A stretch of DNA of 64,000 nucleotides from Altererythrobacter sp. (GCA_017308255.1 JAFKFN010000005.1:62001-126000); one strand, 5' to 3'. Shown: positions 16,685 through 26,756, numbered from the stretch's first letter. Numbers and translations: made by a program. The notes: generated by a model not told the origin, from the letters alone.

Positions 16685-17520
16685 GCCGGCTTCGATCCTT
16701 CCGCCGCCAGTCGCAGGCGCCGCTCCGCATAGAGCTTCATGACCGCGGCCGCCGTCTCCTCGATCGAGCGGCGCGTCACATCGATAACCGGCCAGCCGTT
16801 GTCCGAAAAGATGCGCCGGGCGAAGGCCACTTCCTGCTCCACCCGTTCTTCGTCCACATAGGCCGTCTCGGTCTTCTCGTTGAGGGAGAGGAGCCGGTTG
16901 CGGCGGATTTCCACCAGCCGCCGGGGCGCGGTGGTCAGGCCCACCACCATCGGGCCCTTCAGGCCGAACAGTTCCGCCGGCGGCGGGCTTTCCATCACCA
17001 GGGGGATATTCCCCACCTTGTAGCCGCGATTGGCGAGATAGATGCTGGTCGGCGTCTTGGAGCTGCGCGACACGCCGGCGAGCACGATATCCGCCTGCTC
17101 CCAGTCTTCCGGGGCGACCCCGTCGTCATGGGCGATAGTGAACTGGATGGCATCGACCCGCGCGAAATAGGCTTCGTCCATCATGTGCTGGCGGCCGGGG
17201 CGGCCCTTGGCCTGCTGGCCCAGCCGATCCTCCAGCGCCAGAGTCACGCTATCGAGCGGCGCGACATGCGGCAGGCCCATCGCGTGACAGCGTTCCTCCA
17301 GCCGCCGGCGGGTTTCCTCATTGACCAGGGTATAGAGCACCAGGCCCGGATTGGCCGCCAGGTCCTCCACGATCCGGTCGAGATGCTGGAGGGAGCGGAC
17401 CATGGGCCAGAAATGGCGGATCACTTCGGCATCGTCGAACTGGGCGAGGGCCGCCTTGGCGATCATCTCCAGCGTCTCGCCGGTGGAATCCGATAGCAGG
17501 TGGAGGTGGAGCAGGGTCAT
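16681..17520 (-). CDS. Pyruvate,phosphate dikinase / PEP synthase regulatory protein (DUF299)
   Basis: This 279-residue bifunctional kinase/pyrophosphorylase switches PPDK or PEP synthase on and off. Key features are the N-terminal LHLHLLSDSTGET and the P-loop-like ADIVLAGVSRSSKTPTS near residues 150-166, followed by ANRGYKVGNIPLV. The ATG at 17520 gives MTLLHLHLL, the usual N-terminus; earlier in-frame starts up to 17616 are less likely. Its start codon abuts the putative origin. The DUF299/hemE divergent pair flanks the characterised Caulobacter origin, so position is informative. Confidence 0.93.
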   Translation of the reverse strand: MTLLHLHLLSDSTGETLEMIAKAALAQFDDAEVIRHFWPMVRSLQHLDRIVEDLAANPGLVLYTLVNEETRRRLEERCHAMGLPHVAPLDSVTLALEDRLGQQAKGRPGRQHMMDEAYFARVDAIQFTIAHDDGVAPEDWEQADIVLAGVSRSSKTPTSIYLANRGYKVGNIPLVMESPPPAELFGLKGPMVVGLTTAPRRLVEIRRNRLLSLNEKTETAYVDEERVEQEVAFARRIFSDNGWPVIDVTRRSIEETAAAVMKLYAERRLRLAAEGSKPA

Positions 17521-17528
17521 GTGGACAA
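17520..17528 (-). promoter_or_regulatory. DnaA-box-like site
   Basis: The reverse strand reads TTGTCCACA, one mismatch from TTATCCACA. It overlaps the first base of the DUF299 start codon at the left edge of the putative origin. Confidence 0.5.
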
Positions 17529-17632
17529 CATGCCGCATAAACCACGGGAGGCGATGGCGGACAAGTTCGGGAGACGATTCCGCCCCCGCTACCAGCCGAT
17601 TCGGCCGCCCAGCCATGAACAGCCGGGCGAGG

Positions 17633-17653
17633 CTATCGACAGGCTGGGGATAG
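17633..17653. promoter_or_regulatory. Pair of weak DnaA-box-like sites
   Basis: CTATCGACA (17633-17641, plus strand) and TGGGGATAG (17645-17653, i.e. CTATCCCCA on the minus strand) each match TTATCCACA at 7 of 9 positions. They face each other with a 3-bp gap in the middle of the putative origin. Confidence 0.3.
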
Positions 17654-17751
17654 CGGGGAGAAACATGGCTTGACGAGGATCATGGCGGATTCGCCCCGGC
17701 AGCCGATGCTGGCCACCACGGGAGAAATCGGGCAAGGGCTCACTTTCACCG

Positions 17752-17760
17752 CTTTCCACA
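17752..17760 (+). promoter_or_regulatory. DnaA-box-like site
   Basis: CTTTCCACA differs at one position from the relaxed box TTWTNCACA. It lies 26 bp from the AT-only tract, a spacing compatible with DnaA-assisted unwinding. Confidence 0.45.
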
Positions 17761-17785
17761 GGGCCAACAGAGTCCTGAATCCTTC

Positions 17786-17806
17786 TTAAATATATATTTT
17801 TATTTG
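17786..17806. other. AT-only tract, candidate DNA unwinding element
   Basis: From 17786 to 17806 every base is A or T (TTAAATATATATTTTTATTT then G/G at 17807). Such a run is exceptional in this GC-rich window and lies between the rightmost DnaA-like box and hemE. Confidence 0.55.
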
Positions 17807-17820
17807 GATTGGACTCTTCG

Positions 17821-18852
17821 ATGCCCGGCCTGCTCCTCGATACGCTCAGGGGAAAAACCGGTTCCCGTCGCCCGGTCTGGCTGATGCGCCAGGCCGGCCG
17901 CTACCTGCCCGAATACCGCGCCCTGAGGGCTGAGAAGGGCGGCTTCCTGGAGCTGGCGAGCGATCCCCAGGCCGCTGCCGAGGTGACCTTGCAGCCGATC
18001 CGCCGGTTCGGCTTCGACGGGGCGATCCTGTTCTCGGACATTCTCATGGTGCCCTGGGCCCTGGGCCAGGATCTGACCTTCGGGCCCGGAGAAGGGCCGC
18101 GCCTGGAACCCAGGATCGGCGGGCGGGAAGCTATCGAACGCCTCCACACGGTCGACCACAGCCGCCTGCAGCCGATTTACGAGACGGTGGCCACGGTCGC
18201 CGCGCAGCTGCCGCGTGAGACGACATTCCTCGGCTTTGCCGGATCGCCGTGGACGGTCGCGACTTATATGATCGCCGGCCAGGGCTCGCGCGACCATGCC
18301 GAGGCGCGTCTCATGGCTTATCGCGATCCCGGCGCGATGACGGCGCTGATCGAGAGGGTGGCGGATCTCACCGTGGATTACCTCGTCAACCAGATCGCCG
18401 CCGGGGTGGAGGCGGTCCAGCTGTTCGACAGCTGGGCCGGCAGCTTGTCACCCGCCCAGTTCGAAGCCTGGGTCATCGCGCCTAACGCGCAGATCACCCA
18501 GCGGCTGCACGAACGGTGCCCGGGCGTGCCCGTGATCGGTTTCCCCAAGGGCGCCGGCGGCAAGCTGCCCGCCTATGCGCGCGAGACGGGGGTCGATGCC
18601 GTGGGGCTGGACGAGACGGTTGATCCGCAGTGGGCCGCGCGCGAATTGCCGCGCGACCTGCCGGTGCAGGGCAATCTCGATCCCTTGCTGCTGCTGGCGG
18701 GGGGCGATGCGCTCGACAGCGAGGCTCGCCGTATCCTCGATGCCTTCGCCGACCGGCCGCACGTGTTCAACCTTGGCCACGGAATCGACAAGGAAACCCC
18801 GATCGCCCATGTCGAGCAACTCCTGCGCACCGTTCGGCACTGGGGCGAATGA
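17821..18852 (+). CDS. hemE: Uroporphyrinogen decarboxylase
   Basis: This 343-residue enzyme decarboxylates uroporphyrinogen III to coproporphyrinogen III in heme synthesis. It has the signature RPVWLMRQAGRYLPEYR near the N-terminus, the ILFSDILMVPWALG strand with the catalytic Asp, and FAGSPWTVATYM. The C-terminal NLGHGIDKETP is also typical. I prefer the ATG at 17821; an in-frame TTG at 17809 adds four residues. Ribosome binding is weak at both. hemJ follows after 70 bp. Confidence 0.95.
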   Translation: MPGLLLDTLRGKTGSRRPVWLMRQAGRYLPEYRALRAEKGGFLELASDPQAAAEVTLQPIRRFGFDGAILFSDILMVPWALGQDLTFGPGEGPRLEPRIGGREAIERLHTVDHSRLQPIYETVATVAAQLPRETTFLGFAGSPWTVATYMIAGQGSRDHAEARLMAYRDPGAMTALIERVADLTVDYLVNQIAAGVEAVQLFDSWAGSLSPAQFEAWVIAPNAQITQRLHERCPGVPVIGFPKGAGGKLPAYARETGVDAVGLDETVDPQWAARELPRDLPVQGNLDPLLLLAGGDALDSEARRILDAFADRPHVFNLGHGIDKETPIAHVEQLLRTVRHWGE

Positions 18853-18922
18853 TGCCCCGTTCCTCGCCCGCCTTTGGCTTTTGCGGGATGACGAACCAGG
18901 CGCAGGGCGCTAAGCCGGCACC

Positions 18923-19366
18923 ATGCAGGACGCCCTCGCCGTGACGTATTACTGGCTCAAGGCCGGCCACATCATCTTCATGGTGTTCTGGATGGCCGGG
19001 CTGTTCATGCTTCCGCGCCTGTTCGTCTATCATCAGGAGACGGAGCCGGGCTCGCCGGAGAACGCGGCGTGGATCGACCGTGAGCGCAAGTTGCTGAAAA
19101 TCATCCTCAACCCGTCGATCGTGGTCGTCTGGGTGCTGGGTATCGCGCTGGCCTTCAGCATCGGCGCCTGGGATCAGGGCTGGCTCCATGCCAAGCTGGC
19201 GCTGGTGCTGGCCTTGTCCGGCTATCATGGGTTCCTGGCCAGCTACGCGAAGAAGCTCGCCCGCGGCGAACGCTCGCTTTCAGGCAAGACCTTGCGCCTG
19301 CTCAACGAGGTTCCGGGCATCGCCCTGGTGCTGATCGTGATACTGGTGGTGGTAAAGCCGTTCTAG
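18923..19366 (+). CDS. hemJ: Protoporphyrinogen IX oxidase HemJ
   Basis: This 147-residue inner-membrane protein has four predicted helices. It carries the conserved His in LKAGHIIFMVFWMAGLF (residue about 14) and MLPRLFVYH, the heme-liganding region of the HemJ (TIGR00701, UPF0093) family. It oxidises protoporphyrinogen IX in bacteria lacking HemG/HemY. Its place right after hemE supports the assignment. The next gene is rho after a 171-bp leader. Confidence 0.92.
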   Translation: MQDALAVTYYWLKAGHIIFMVFWMAGLFMLPRLFVYHQETEPGSPENAAWIDRERKLLKIILNPSIVVVWVLGIALAFSIGAWDQGWLHAKLALVLALSGYHGFLASYAKKLARGERSLSGKTLRLLNEVPGIALVLIVILVVVKPF

Positions 19367-19537
19367 CGGCCCGCAATCGCGACAAGTGCCGGCTGGGTCG
19401 CGATTCCGGGAATTGACGCTGCCCCGGCGAATCCATATTTGTCCACCACCGGCTGAGGCCGCCGTCCCGAGCGGCCAGGTCTGCTTTCCCCAAGCCCACA
19501 CGGCCTGCCGGCTCCCCTACATCGACGGAATTATACA

Positions 19538-20794
<1,257 letters not shown>

Positions 20795-20796
20795 GC

Positions 20797-22437
20797 TCAG
20801 GCAGTGACGGCGGCTGGCCCGCGGCGAAAGCTGTCGGGCCGGGCGTCCGTCCATTGCCGCGCGTAAGGCGTGCTTTCGGGTGCGGCGAGCAGCTGGCCTT
20901 CTTCCAGGAACGTGTAGATCCGGTCGATAGGATCGGCCCGCGCGCCGCTCACGCGTTCGTTCAGATGTTCCGGGCGGATCTGCCACGGGTTGTCGAGCCC
21001 CATGGCCACGACGATCTCGCGCAGGCCGTTCAGCGTCTGGCGCTGGAAACGGGCGACGCGCTCGGCCTTGTCCGGCACCACCAGCCCGCGCTGGCGCGTG
21101 GCATCCTGCGTGGCGATGCCGGTGGGGCAGGTATCGGTGTGGCAGCGCATCGATTGCACGCAGCCGAGCGCGAACATGAAAGCCCGCGCCGCGTTGCACC
21201 AATCCGCGCCGAGCGCGAAGTTGACCGCCATGCCCGCGCCCGAAAAGACCTTGCCACCGGCCGCCAGGCGGATGTCCTGCCTCAACCCGGTGCCGACCAG
21301 CGCGTTGCGCATCAGGATCAGCCCTTCGCGCAGCGGCATGCCCACCCGGTTCGACAGCTCCACCGGCGCCGCCCCGGTGCCGCCTTCCGCCCCGTCGACG
21401 GTGATGAAATCGATCCGCAGGCCGGTTTCGAGCATCGCCTTGGCCAGCGCGAACACTTCATGCGGATGGCCGATGCACAGCTTGATGCCCACCGGCTTCC
21501 CGCCCGACAGCTCGCGCAGGTTGGCGGCCCATTCCAGCAGCTCGATCGGGGTGGAGAAAGCGGAATGCGCCGCCGGGGAAATGCAATCCTCGCCCACGGC
21601 CACCCCGCGCGCCAGGGCGATTTCGGCGCTGACCTTGGCGCCGGGCAGCACACCGCCGTGGCCCGGCTTGGCCCCCTGGCTCAGCTTGATCTCGATCATG
21701 CGGACCTGGTCGGCCTGGGCGGTATCGGCGAAGCGCGCGGCATCGAACCGGCCCGCGCCGTCGCGGCAGCCGAAATAGCCGCTGCCGATCTCCCACACCA
21801 GATCGCCGCCATAGGCGCGGTGATAGCGGGACAGCCCGCCTTCGCCGGTATCGTGATAGAAGCCGCCGGCCGCCGCGCCCTTGTTCAGCGCCATGATCGC
21901 GTTGGCCGAAAGGGATCCGAAGCTCATCGCCGAGATGTTGAGCAAGGCCGCCGAATAAGGCTGCCGGCAGCGCCCTTCGCCCACGGTCACGCGCCATTGT
22001 TCCGGCACGCCCGCATTGGGCACGATCGAATGGGCGAGCCATTCATATTCGTCCGAATAGACGTCCAGCTCGGTGCCGAAGGGATGGGTGTCCAGCTCGC
22101 CCTTGGCGCGGGCATAGATCAGGGCGCGCGTGTCATGGTTGAACGGCCGCCCGTCCAGGTTGCTCTCCACCACATAGCTGCGCAGATAGGGCCGCAGATC
22201 CTCCATGATCCAGCGCACGCGGGCGACCAGCGGATAGTTGCGCCGCAGGGCGTGCCGGCGCTGGAAGAAATCCCACACCGCCAGGGCCAGCAGCGGCAGC
22301 AGCAGGATCAGCGTCCAGCGGGCCGGCGGCCAGGCCGCGGCGCCGATCGCCAGCAGGACCAGCAAGGCCGGGATGAAGAAGCGCCCCGGCACATTGGCCG
22401 AGCCGCGCCACGGCGCGAGGTTCTGCACGGCGCTCAA
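20797..22437 (-). CDS. FMN-binding glutamate synthase-like oxidoreductase (membrane-anchored)
   Basis: The 546-residue protein has two N-terminal transmembrane helices (about 20-38 and 42-58), then a glutamate synthase central/FMN domain. Conserved parts include NISAMSFGSLSANAIMALN, IKLSQGAKPGHGGVLPGAKV and DGAEGGTGAAP. Cysteines in ALGCVQSMRCHTDTCPTGIATQ resemble the 3Fe-4S site of GltB. It lacks the amidotransferase domain, so it is not a full glutamate synthase; the reaction is unknown. The start is TTG at 22437, overlapping the hydrolase stop by 4 bp. Confidence 0.88.
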   Translation of the reverse strand: MSAVQNLAPWRGSANVPGRFFIPALLVLLAIGAAAWPPARWTLILLLPLLALAVWDFFQRRHALRRNYPLVARVRWIMEDLRPYLRSYVVESNLDGRPFNHDTRALIYARAKGELDTHPFGTELDVYSDEYEWLAHSIVPNAGVPEQWRVTVGEGRCRQPYSAALLNISAMSFGSLSANAIMALNKGAAAGGFYHDTGEGGLSRYHRAYGGDLVWEIGSGYFGCRDGAGRFDAARFADTAQADQVRMIEIKLSQGAKPGHGGVLPGAKVSAEIALARGVAVGEDCISPAAHSAFSTPIELLEWAANLRELSGGKPVGIKLCIGHPHEVFALAKAMLETGLRIDFITVDGAEGGTGAAPVELSNRVGMPLREGLILMRNALVGTGLRQDIRLAAGGKVFSGAGMAVNFALGADWCNAARAFMFALGCVQSMRCHTDTCPTGIATQDATRQRGLVVPDKAERVARFQRQTLNGLREIVVAMGLDNPWQIRPEHLNERVSGARADPIDRIYTFLEEGQLLAAPESTPYARQWTDARPDSFRRGPAAVTA

Positions 22438-23156
22438 GCCAGATGACGGGCGAAGAAAGCCGCTGTGCGTTCGTCGGCCAGGCGCGCCCCGGCCTCGTCG
22501 CGCCGCCGGCCCGAGCTGGCGGCGAAGCCGTGGTCGAGCCCCGGGTAATCGTGCAGCGTGACATGCGGATTGGGATCGAGCGCGGCGTGGATCGCCTCCT
22601 GCGCCTCTGCGCTCGAGAAATGGTCGGCCCCCGCGATATGCAGCATGAGCGGGTTGGCGATCGCGTGCGCCTCGTTCAGCGCCTTGTCGATCATCACGCC
22701 GTAATAGCCCACATTGGCGTCGATATCCGTGCGGGTGGCGCAGAGATAGGCGATGCGCCCGCCCAGGCAGAAGCCCACCAGGCCGACTTTGGCCACGCCC
22801 TGTTCCGAGCGGAGCCAGTCGGCGATCGCCTGCGCGTCATCCACGCTGTCGTTGCGGCCGTGATGCTGGGCGTCGGTATAACGGCCCATGTTGGCCAGCG
22901 CCTGCTGGAACTGCGCCTCGATATCGGGATCGAGTTCCACGCCCGGGGCAAAGCGCCAGAAGATGTCGGGCGCGATCGCCAGATAGCCTTGCGCGGCCCA
23001 GGCATTGCACTTGGCCACGATCCCCGGATTGACCCCGAAAATCTCCGGAATCACGATGATCGCCGCGTGCGGGGTGCCGCCTGGCCGGGCGCAATAGGCA
23101 GGGATGGCGCCTTCCCCGCCGCGCGCGGGAACGGTGATATTGGTCGGCATGCTCAT
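22434..23156 (-). CDS. Dienelactone hydrolase family protein
   Basis: This 240-residue alpha/beta hydrolase has the nucleophile elbow GFCLGGR (Cys near residue 127) instead of a serine, and an active-site Asp (AGADHF) and His (PGLDHGFA). These are the Cys-Asp-His features of dienelactone hydrolase. The substrate is probably a small lactone or ester, not necessarily chlorocatechol-derived. The gene is coupled to the glutamate-synthase-like gene by a 4-bp overlap. Confidence 0.88.
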   Translation of the reverse strand: MSMPTNITVPARGGEGAIPAYCARPGGTPHAAIIVIPEIFGVNPGIVAKCNAWAAQGYLAIAPDIFWRFAPGVELDPDIEAQFQQALANMGRYTDAQHHGRNDSVDDAQAIADWLRSEQGVAKVGLVGFCLGGRIAYLCATRTDIDANVGYYGVMIDKALNEAHAIANPLMLHIAGADHFSSAEAQEAIHAALDPNPHVTLHDYPGLDHGFAASSGRRRDEAGARLADERTAAFFARHLA

Positions 23157-23283
23157 TCTCCTCCCGGCCTGGCGCGAGCTTAGCGCGCGGCAATGGACTT
23201 TGCCCAGAGGCTATGACAGCCTTGCGCGGTCGCGGCCCGATCCACACATCGGGGCGGCACACTGGCGCCGGAGGCCCCGCACG

Positions 23284-23550
23284 ATGAAAGTCCATGTCGA
23301 GATCGATTGCACGCCGGAGGAAGCCCGCCGCTTCATGGGGCTGCCCGATGTGGAGAAGGCCAATGCCGTCTATGTCGATGCCTTCGCCAAGGCGATGCAG
23401 GGCGCCGGCAATGTCGAGCAGATGCAGGAATATGCCCGGCAGCTCGCGCCAATGGGGCAGATGGGCCTGAAGATGTTTCAGAGCTTCATGGAAAACGCGC
23501 GCAAGGCTGGTGCTCGTCCGGAGGACGACCCGCTCAAGCCGGACGCCTAG
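23284..23550 (+). CDS. DUF6489-like small protein
   Basis: This 88-residue soluble, acidic protein begins MKVHVEIDCTPEEARRFMGLPDV, and the rest is predicted helical and methionine-rich (MQEYARQLAPMGQMGLKMFQ). Small proteins like this next to mnmE occur in sphingomonads and are, to my knowledge, assigned to DUF6489. The function is unknown. It ends 11 bp before the mnmE ATG and probably heads that transcript. Confidence 0.75.
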   Translation: MKVHVEIDCTPEEARRFMGLPDVEKANAVYVDAFAKAMQGAGNVEQMQEYARQLAPMGQMGLKMFQSFMENARKAGARPEDDPLKPDA

Positions 23551-23561
23551 CGTCACGGTCC

Positions 23562-24836
23562 ATGGACACGATCTTCGCACTTTCGAGCGGCGCGCCCCCC
23601 GCGGGGATCGCGGTCGTCCGGGTCAGCGGGCCCAAGGCCGGCCTGATGCTGGAAACCCTGGCCGGCCGGCTTCCGCCGCCGCGCCGGGCCAGCCGCGCCC
23701 GCTTCCGCGATGCCGAGGGCGCACCGCTGGATGACGGGCTCATGCTGTGGTTTCCGGGTCCGGCAACGGCCACCGGGGAAGATCTGGCGGAACTGCACCT
23801 GCACGGCGGCCGAGCGGTCATCGCGGCGGTAGAGGCGGCCCTGGCCGCGCTTCCCGGCTTGCGCCGCGCCGAACCGGGGGAGTTCACCCGCCGCGCGTTT
23901 GCCAATGGGCGGATCGACCTGGCGGAGGCTGAAGGGCTGGCGGACCTGCTGGAGGCCGAAACCGAAGTCCAACGCCGCGCCGCGCTCGCCCTCGCCGGGG
24001 GGGCGCTGTCGCGCCGGGCGCATGGCTGGCGCGACCGGCTGCTGATGCTGTCCGCCCAGCTCGAAGCCGTGCTCGATTTCGATGACGAGGGCGACGTCAT
24101 GGCGCTTCCGGCAACGTTCCTGCGGGAGATCGCCATAGTCGCGGAGGAGATCGACCAGGCCTTGGCCGCGCCCTCTGCCGAGATCCTGCGCGAAGGCTTC
24201 CGGGTGGCGCTGGCCGGGCCGCCCAATGCCGGAAAATCTACATTATTCAATGCGTTAGTTGATAGTGAAGCAGCGATCACAGCCCCTCTGGCCGGCACCA
24301 CGCGCGATGTGCTGGTGCGGCCCGTGGCGCTGGGCGGGATTCCGTTCAGCTTCGTCGACATGGCCGGCCTGCGCGCCGCCGGCGCCGATCAGGTGGAAAG
24401 CATCGGCATAGAGCGGGCACAGGCGGAGATCGCCCGGGCGGACCTGGTGCTCTGGCTCGGGCCGGAAGGGGAGGGGCCGGCGGATGCCTGGGAGATCGAG
24501 CCGCAATGCGACCGGCCAAATCATTCTGCCAAGACCGCGCCGCGCTATCGCCTGTCGGCGGTGACGGGGGAGGGGCTGGATGCGCTCAAGCAAGGCTTGA
24601 TCGAGCGGGCCCGCGCCGTGATGCCGGGCCCCGGCGAAGCCGCGCTCAATCGCCGCCAGCGCGGCTTGCTGGAACAGGCGTCGCTCGCGCTGCGCTCAGC
24701 CACGGGTGAGACGGACCCGCTGCTGCTCGCGGAAGATCTGCGCCAGGCGCGCTTGGCTTTCGACCAGCTGATCGGCCACAGCGGGACCGAGGCCGTGCTC
24801 GACGCCTTGTTCGGCCGCTTCTGCATCGGCAAATAG
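23562..24836 (+). CDS. mnmE: tRNA-modifying GTPase MnmE
   Basis: With MnmG this 424-residue GTPase installs the carboxymethylaminomethyl group on wobble uridine of certain tRNAs. The N-terminal tetrahydrofolate domain, the helical domain, and the G domain are present. G1 is AGPPNAGKS (218-226), G2 is AGTTRD, G3 is DMAG (266-269), and the C-terminal CIGK motif is intact. G4 (NKxD) is not recognisable: the equivalent segment reads PQCD at 314-317, and the linker around it is short. The G1 region is encoded by an unusual AT-rich patch (see findings). Confidence 0.95.
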   Translation: MDTIFALSSGAPPAGIAVVRVSGPKAGLMLETLAGRLPPPRRASRARFRDAEGAPLDDGLMLWFPGPATATGEDLAELHLHGGRAVIAAVEAALAALPGLRRAEPGEFTRRAFANGRIDLAEAEGLADLLEAETEVQRRAALALAGGALSRRAHGWRDRLLMLSAQLEAVLDFDDEGDVMALPATFLREIAIVAEEIDQALAAPSAEILREGFRVALAGPPNAGKSTLFNALVDSEAAITAPLAGTTRDVLVRPVALGGIPFSFVDMAGLRAAGADQVESIGIERAQAEIARADLVLWLGPEGEGPADAWEIEPQCDRPNHSAKTAPRYRLSAVTGEGLDALKQGLIERARAVMPGPGEAALNRRQRGLLEQASLALRSATGETDPLLLAEDLRQARLAFDQLIGHSGTEAVLDALFGRFCIGK

Positions 24837-24840
24837 CGCG

Positions 24841-24856
24841 TGTTTCACGTGGAACA
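24841..24856. promoter_or_regulatory. parS centromere site 1
   Basis: TGTTTCACGTGGAACA matches, on its reverse strand, the broadly conserved ParB-binding sequence TGTTNCACGTGAAACA. It lies in the 66-bp gap between mnmE and mnmG, 5 bp after the mnmE stop codon and about 7 kb from the putative origin. Confidence 0.9.
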
Positions 24857-24902
24857 GCGCGGAGGTTTTGACCGGCGCTTTGGCACGGACTAGGGGCGCG
24901 GC

Positions 24903-26756
24903 ATGGGTGCGAATGCGTTCGATGTCCTGGTGATCGGCGGCGGCCACGCCGGCTGCGAGGCGGCAGCGGTGGCCGCGCGTATGGGCGCGCGCACGGCGCT
25001 GATCTCGTTCGATCTCGACGCCATCGGGGCGATGAGCTGCAATCCGGCGATCGGTGGGCTCGGCAAAGGTCATCTCGTGCGTGAGGTCGACGCCTTTGAT
25101 GGATTGATCGGCCGCGCAGCTGATGCGGCCGCGATCCATTATCGGATGCTCAACCGCTCCAAGGGCAGCGCCGTCTGGGGCCCGCGCGTCCAGGCGGACC
25201 GGAGCCTGTTCAAGGCGGCCGTGCAACGGATGATCGCCGCGCAGCCGGCGCTGCACTGCGTCGCCGGCGAAGCGGCCGCGCTCCTGCTCGAAGGCGGAAG
25301 TGTGAAAGGCGTGGTGCTGGCTGACGGAACCGCGCTTTCGGGCCGCGCGGTCATCCTGTGTACCGGCACGTTCCTCGGCGGCACCTTGTTCCGGGGTGAG
25401 GAGCGGATGACGGGCGGGCGCATCGGCGAAGCCTCGGCCCAGCGGCTCGCGGCCCAATTGCGCGAAGCCTCGCTGCCGATGGCCCGGCTCAAGACAGGGA
25501 CGCCGCCCCGGCTCGACGGGCGCACGATAGATTGGGCACGGCTGGAAGAGCAGGGCTCGGATCCTGAACCCTGGACGCTGTCCCCGCTGACGCCGGACCG
25601 CTGCAATCCTCAGGTATTCTGCGGTGTGACCCGCACCAATGTGCGAACTCATGACGTCATCCGCGCCAACCTGCATCGTTCGCCGTTGTTCACCGGCGCG
25701 ATCGGGGCGGCGGGGCCGCGCTATTGCCCCTCGCTGGAAGACAAGATCCACCGCTTCGGGGATCGCGACGGGCACCAGATCTTCCTGGAGCCGGAGGGGC
25801 TGGGGACGCATTGGGTCTATCCCAACGGCATCAGCACCTCGTTGCCGGCGGATGTCCAGCTGGCGCTGTTGCGCACGATCGCCGGCCTGGAACGCGTCGA
25901 GATGGAAGTGCCGGGCTATGCGGTCGAATACGATCACATCGATCCGCGCGCGCTGGGGCCGGACTTGCAGCTTCGTGCGCTTCCCGGCCTCTATTGCGCT
26001 GGCCAGATCAACGGCACCACCGGTTACGAGGAGGCAGCGGCGCAGGGGATCTATGCCGGCATGCATGCCGCGGCCGCTGTATTGGGTCGGGCGCCGGCCC
26101 CGCTCGACCGCGGCAACAGCTACATGGCGGTGATGATCGACGATCTGACGCTGCAGGGGGTGAGCGAGCCGTATCGGATGCTCACCGCGCGGGCCGAATA
26201 TCGCCTGCGCCTGAGAGTCAACAACGCCAGCACCCGGCTGACGCCGCTGGCGATCGCCGCCCAGTGCGTGGGGCCGGAACGCCTTGCCTGGTTCACGCGC
26301 CGCGAGGAGGAGCGGGCACGCTGGACCGGGGCGCTGGCCAAAGAGGTCCCCGCGCAGGAACTGAGCGAGGCCGGCGTTGCGGTGCGCCGCGATGCCGGGC
26401 GCAAGTCCCTGGCCGCCTGGCTGCGCTATCCCGACGTGGGCCTGGAGGCGCTGGTTCCCTGGCTCGAAAGCGGGCTCGATCCGGCGAATGACCTGGCGCA
26501 TGAACTGGCGGAAGATGCCGCTTACGCCCCTTACCTGGAGCGTCAGGAGGGGGAGTTACGTGACTTGCGCGCCAGTGAATCCGTGGCCTTGGGGGAGGGC
26601 TTCCCTTTCGCAAGCGTGCCCGGCCTGTCCAACGAGATGATCGAACGACTCGCTGCCGCGCGTCCCGCCACCTTGGCCGCTGCCGGACGCATTCGGGGAA
26701 TCACCCCGGCGGCCCTGGCGGCTCTGCTGGTCTTCGCGCGGCGGCGCGCGGCATGA
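24903..26756 (+). CDS. mnmG: tRNA uridine-5-carboxymethylaminomethyl modification enzyme MnmG
   Basis: This 617-residue flavoprotein partners MnmE. The FAD-binding [20 protein letters not shown] sits near residues 9-29. [20 protein letters not shown] and the conserved CGVTRTN and [16 protein letters not shown] are also present. The C-terminal helical domain ends normally. The stop overlaps the rsmG start by 4 bp, so the mnmE-mnmG-rsmG-parA-parB order is a single unit. Confidence 0.97.
   Translation: MGANAFDVLVIGGGHAGCEAAAVAARMGARTALISFDLDAIGAMSCNPAIGGLGKGHLVREVDAFDGLIGRAADAAAIHYRMLNRSKGSAVWGPRVQADRSLFKAAVQRMIAAQPALHCVAGEAAALLLEGGSVKGVVLADGTALSGRAVILCTGTFLGGTLFRGEERMTGGRIGEASAQRLAAQLREASLPMARLKTGTPPRLDGRTIDWARLEEQGSDPEPWTLSPLTPDRCNPQVFCGVTRTNVRTHDVIRANLHRSPLFTGAIGAAGPRYCPSLEDKIHRFGDRDGHQIFLEPEGLGTHWVYPNGISTSLPADVQLALLRTIAGLERVEMEVPGYAVEYDHIDPRALGPDLQLRALPGLYCAGQINGTTGYEEAAAQGIYAGMHAAAAVLGRAPAPLDRGNSYMAVMIDDLTLQGVSEPYRMLTARAEYRLRLRVNNASTRLTPLAIAAQCVGPERLAWFTRREEERARWTGALAKEVPAQELSEAGVAVRRDAGRKSLAAWLRYPDVGLEALVPWLESGLDPANDLAHELAEDAAYAPYLERQEGELRDLRASESVALGEGFPFASVPGLSNEMIERLAAARPATLAAAGRIRGITPAALAALLVFARRRAA

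Larger units (their letters stand above)
17521..17820. other. Putative chromosomal replication origin (oriC), PPSR-hemE intergenic region
   Basis: This 300-bp gap lies between the divergent DUF299 and hemE genes, the pair that flanks the origin in Caulobacter and Rickettsia. It contains a near-consensus DnaA box at its left end, another near the right end, two weaker boxes and an AT-only tract against hemE. Four GANTC sites occur at 17576, 17598, 17688 and 17777, with another at 17486 inside the adjacent gene. Gene direction changes here: all ten genes from 11.1 to 17.5 kb read left and hemE-hemJ-rho read right. Promoters for both flanking genes must also be here. Confidence 0.8.

Noticed and set aside
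16109-16730. Fusion of aroE with an upstream Maf-frame extension (493-residue open frame)
   Set aside because: The upstream residues are a frame-shifted reading of maf; the GTG at 16109 gives the family N-terminus with a coupled overlap.
17786-17800. A CtrA-like TTAA-N7-TTAA site at the origin
   Set aside because: Only the first TTAA is present; the second half reads TTTT. It is part of the AT-only run.
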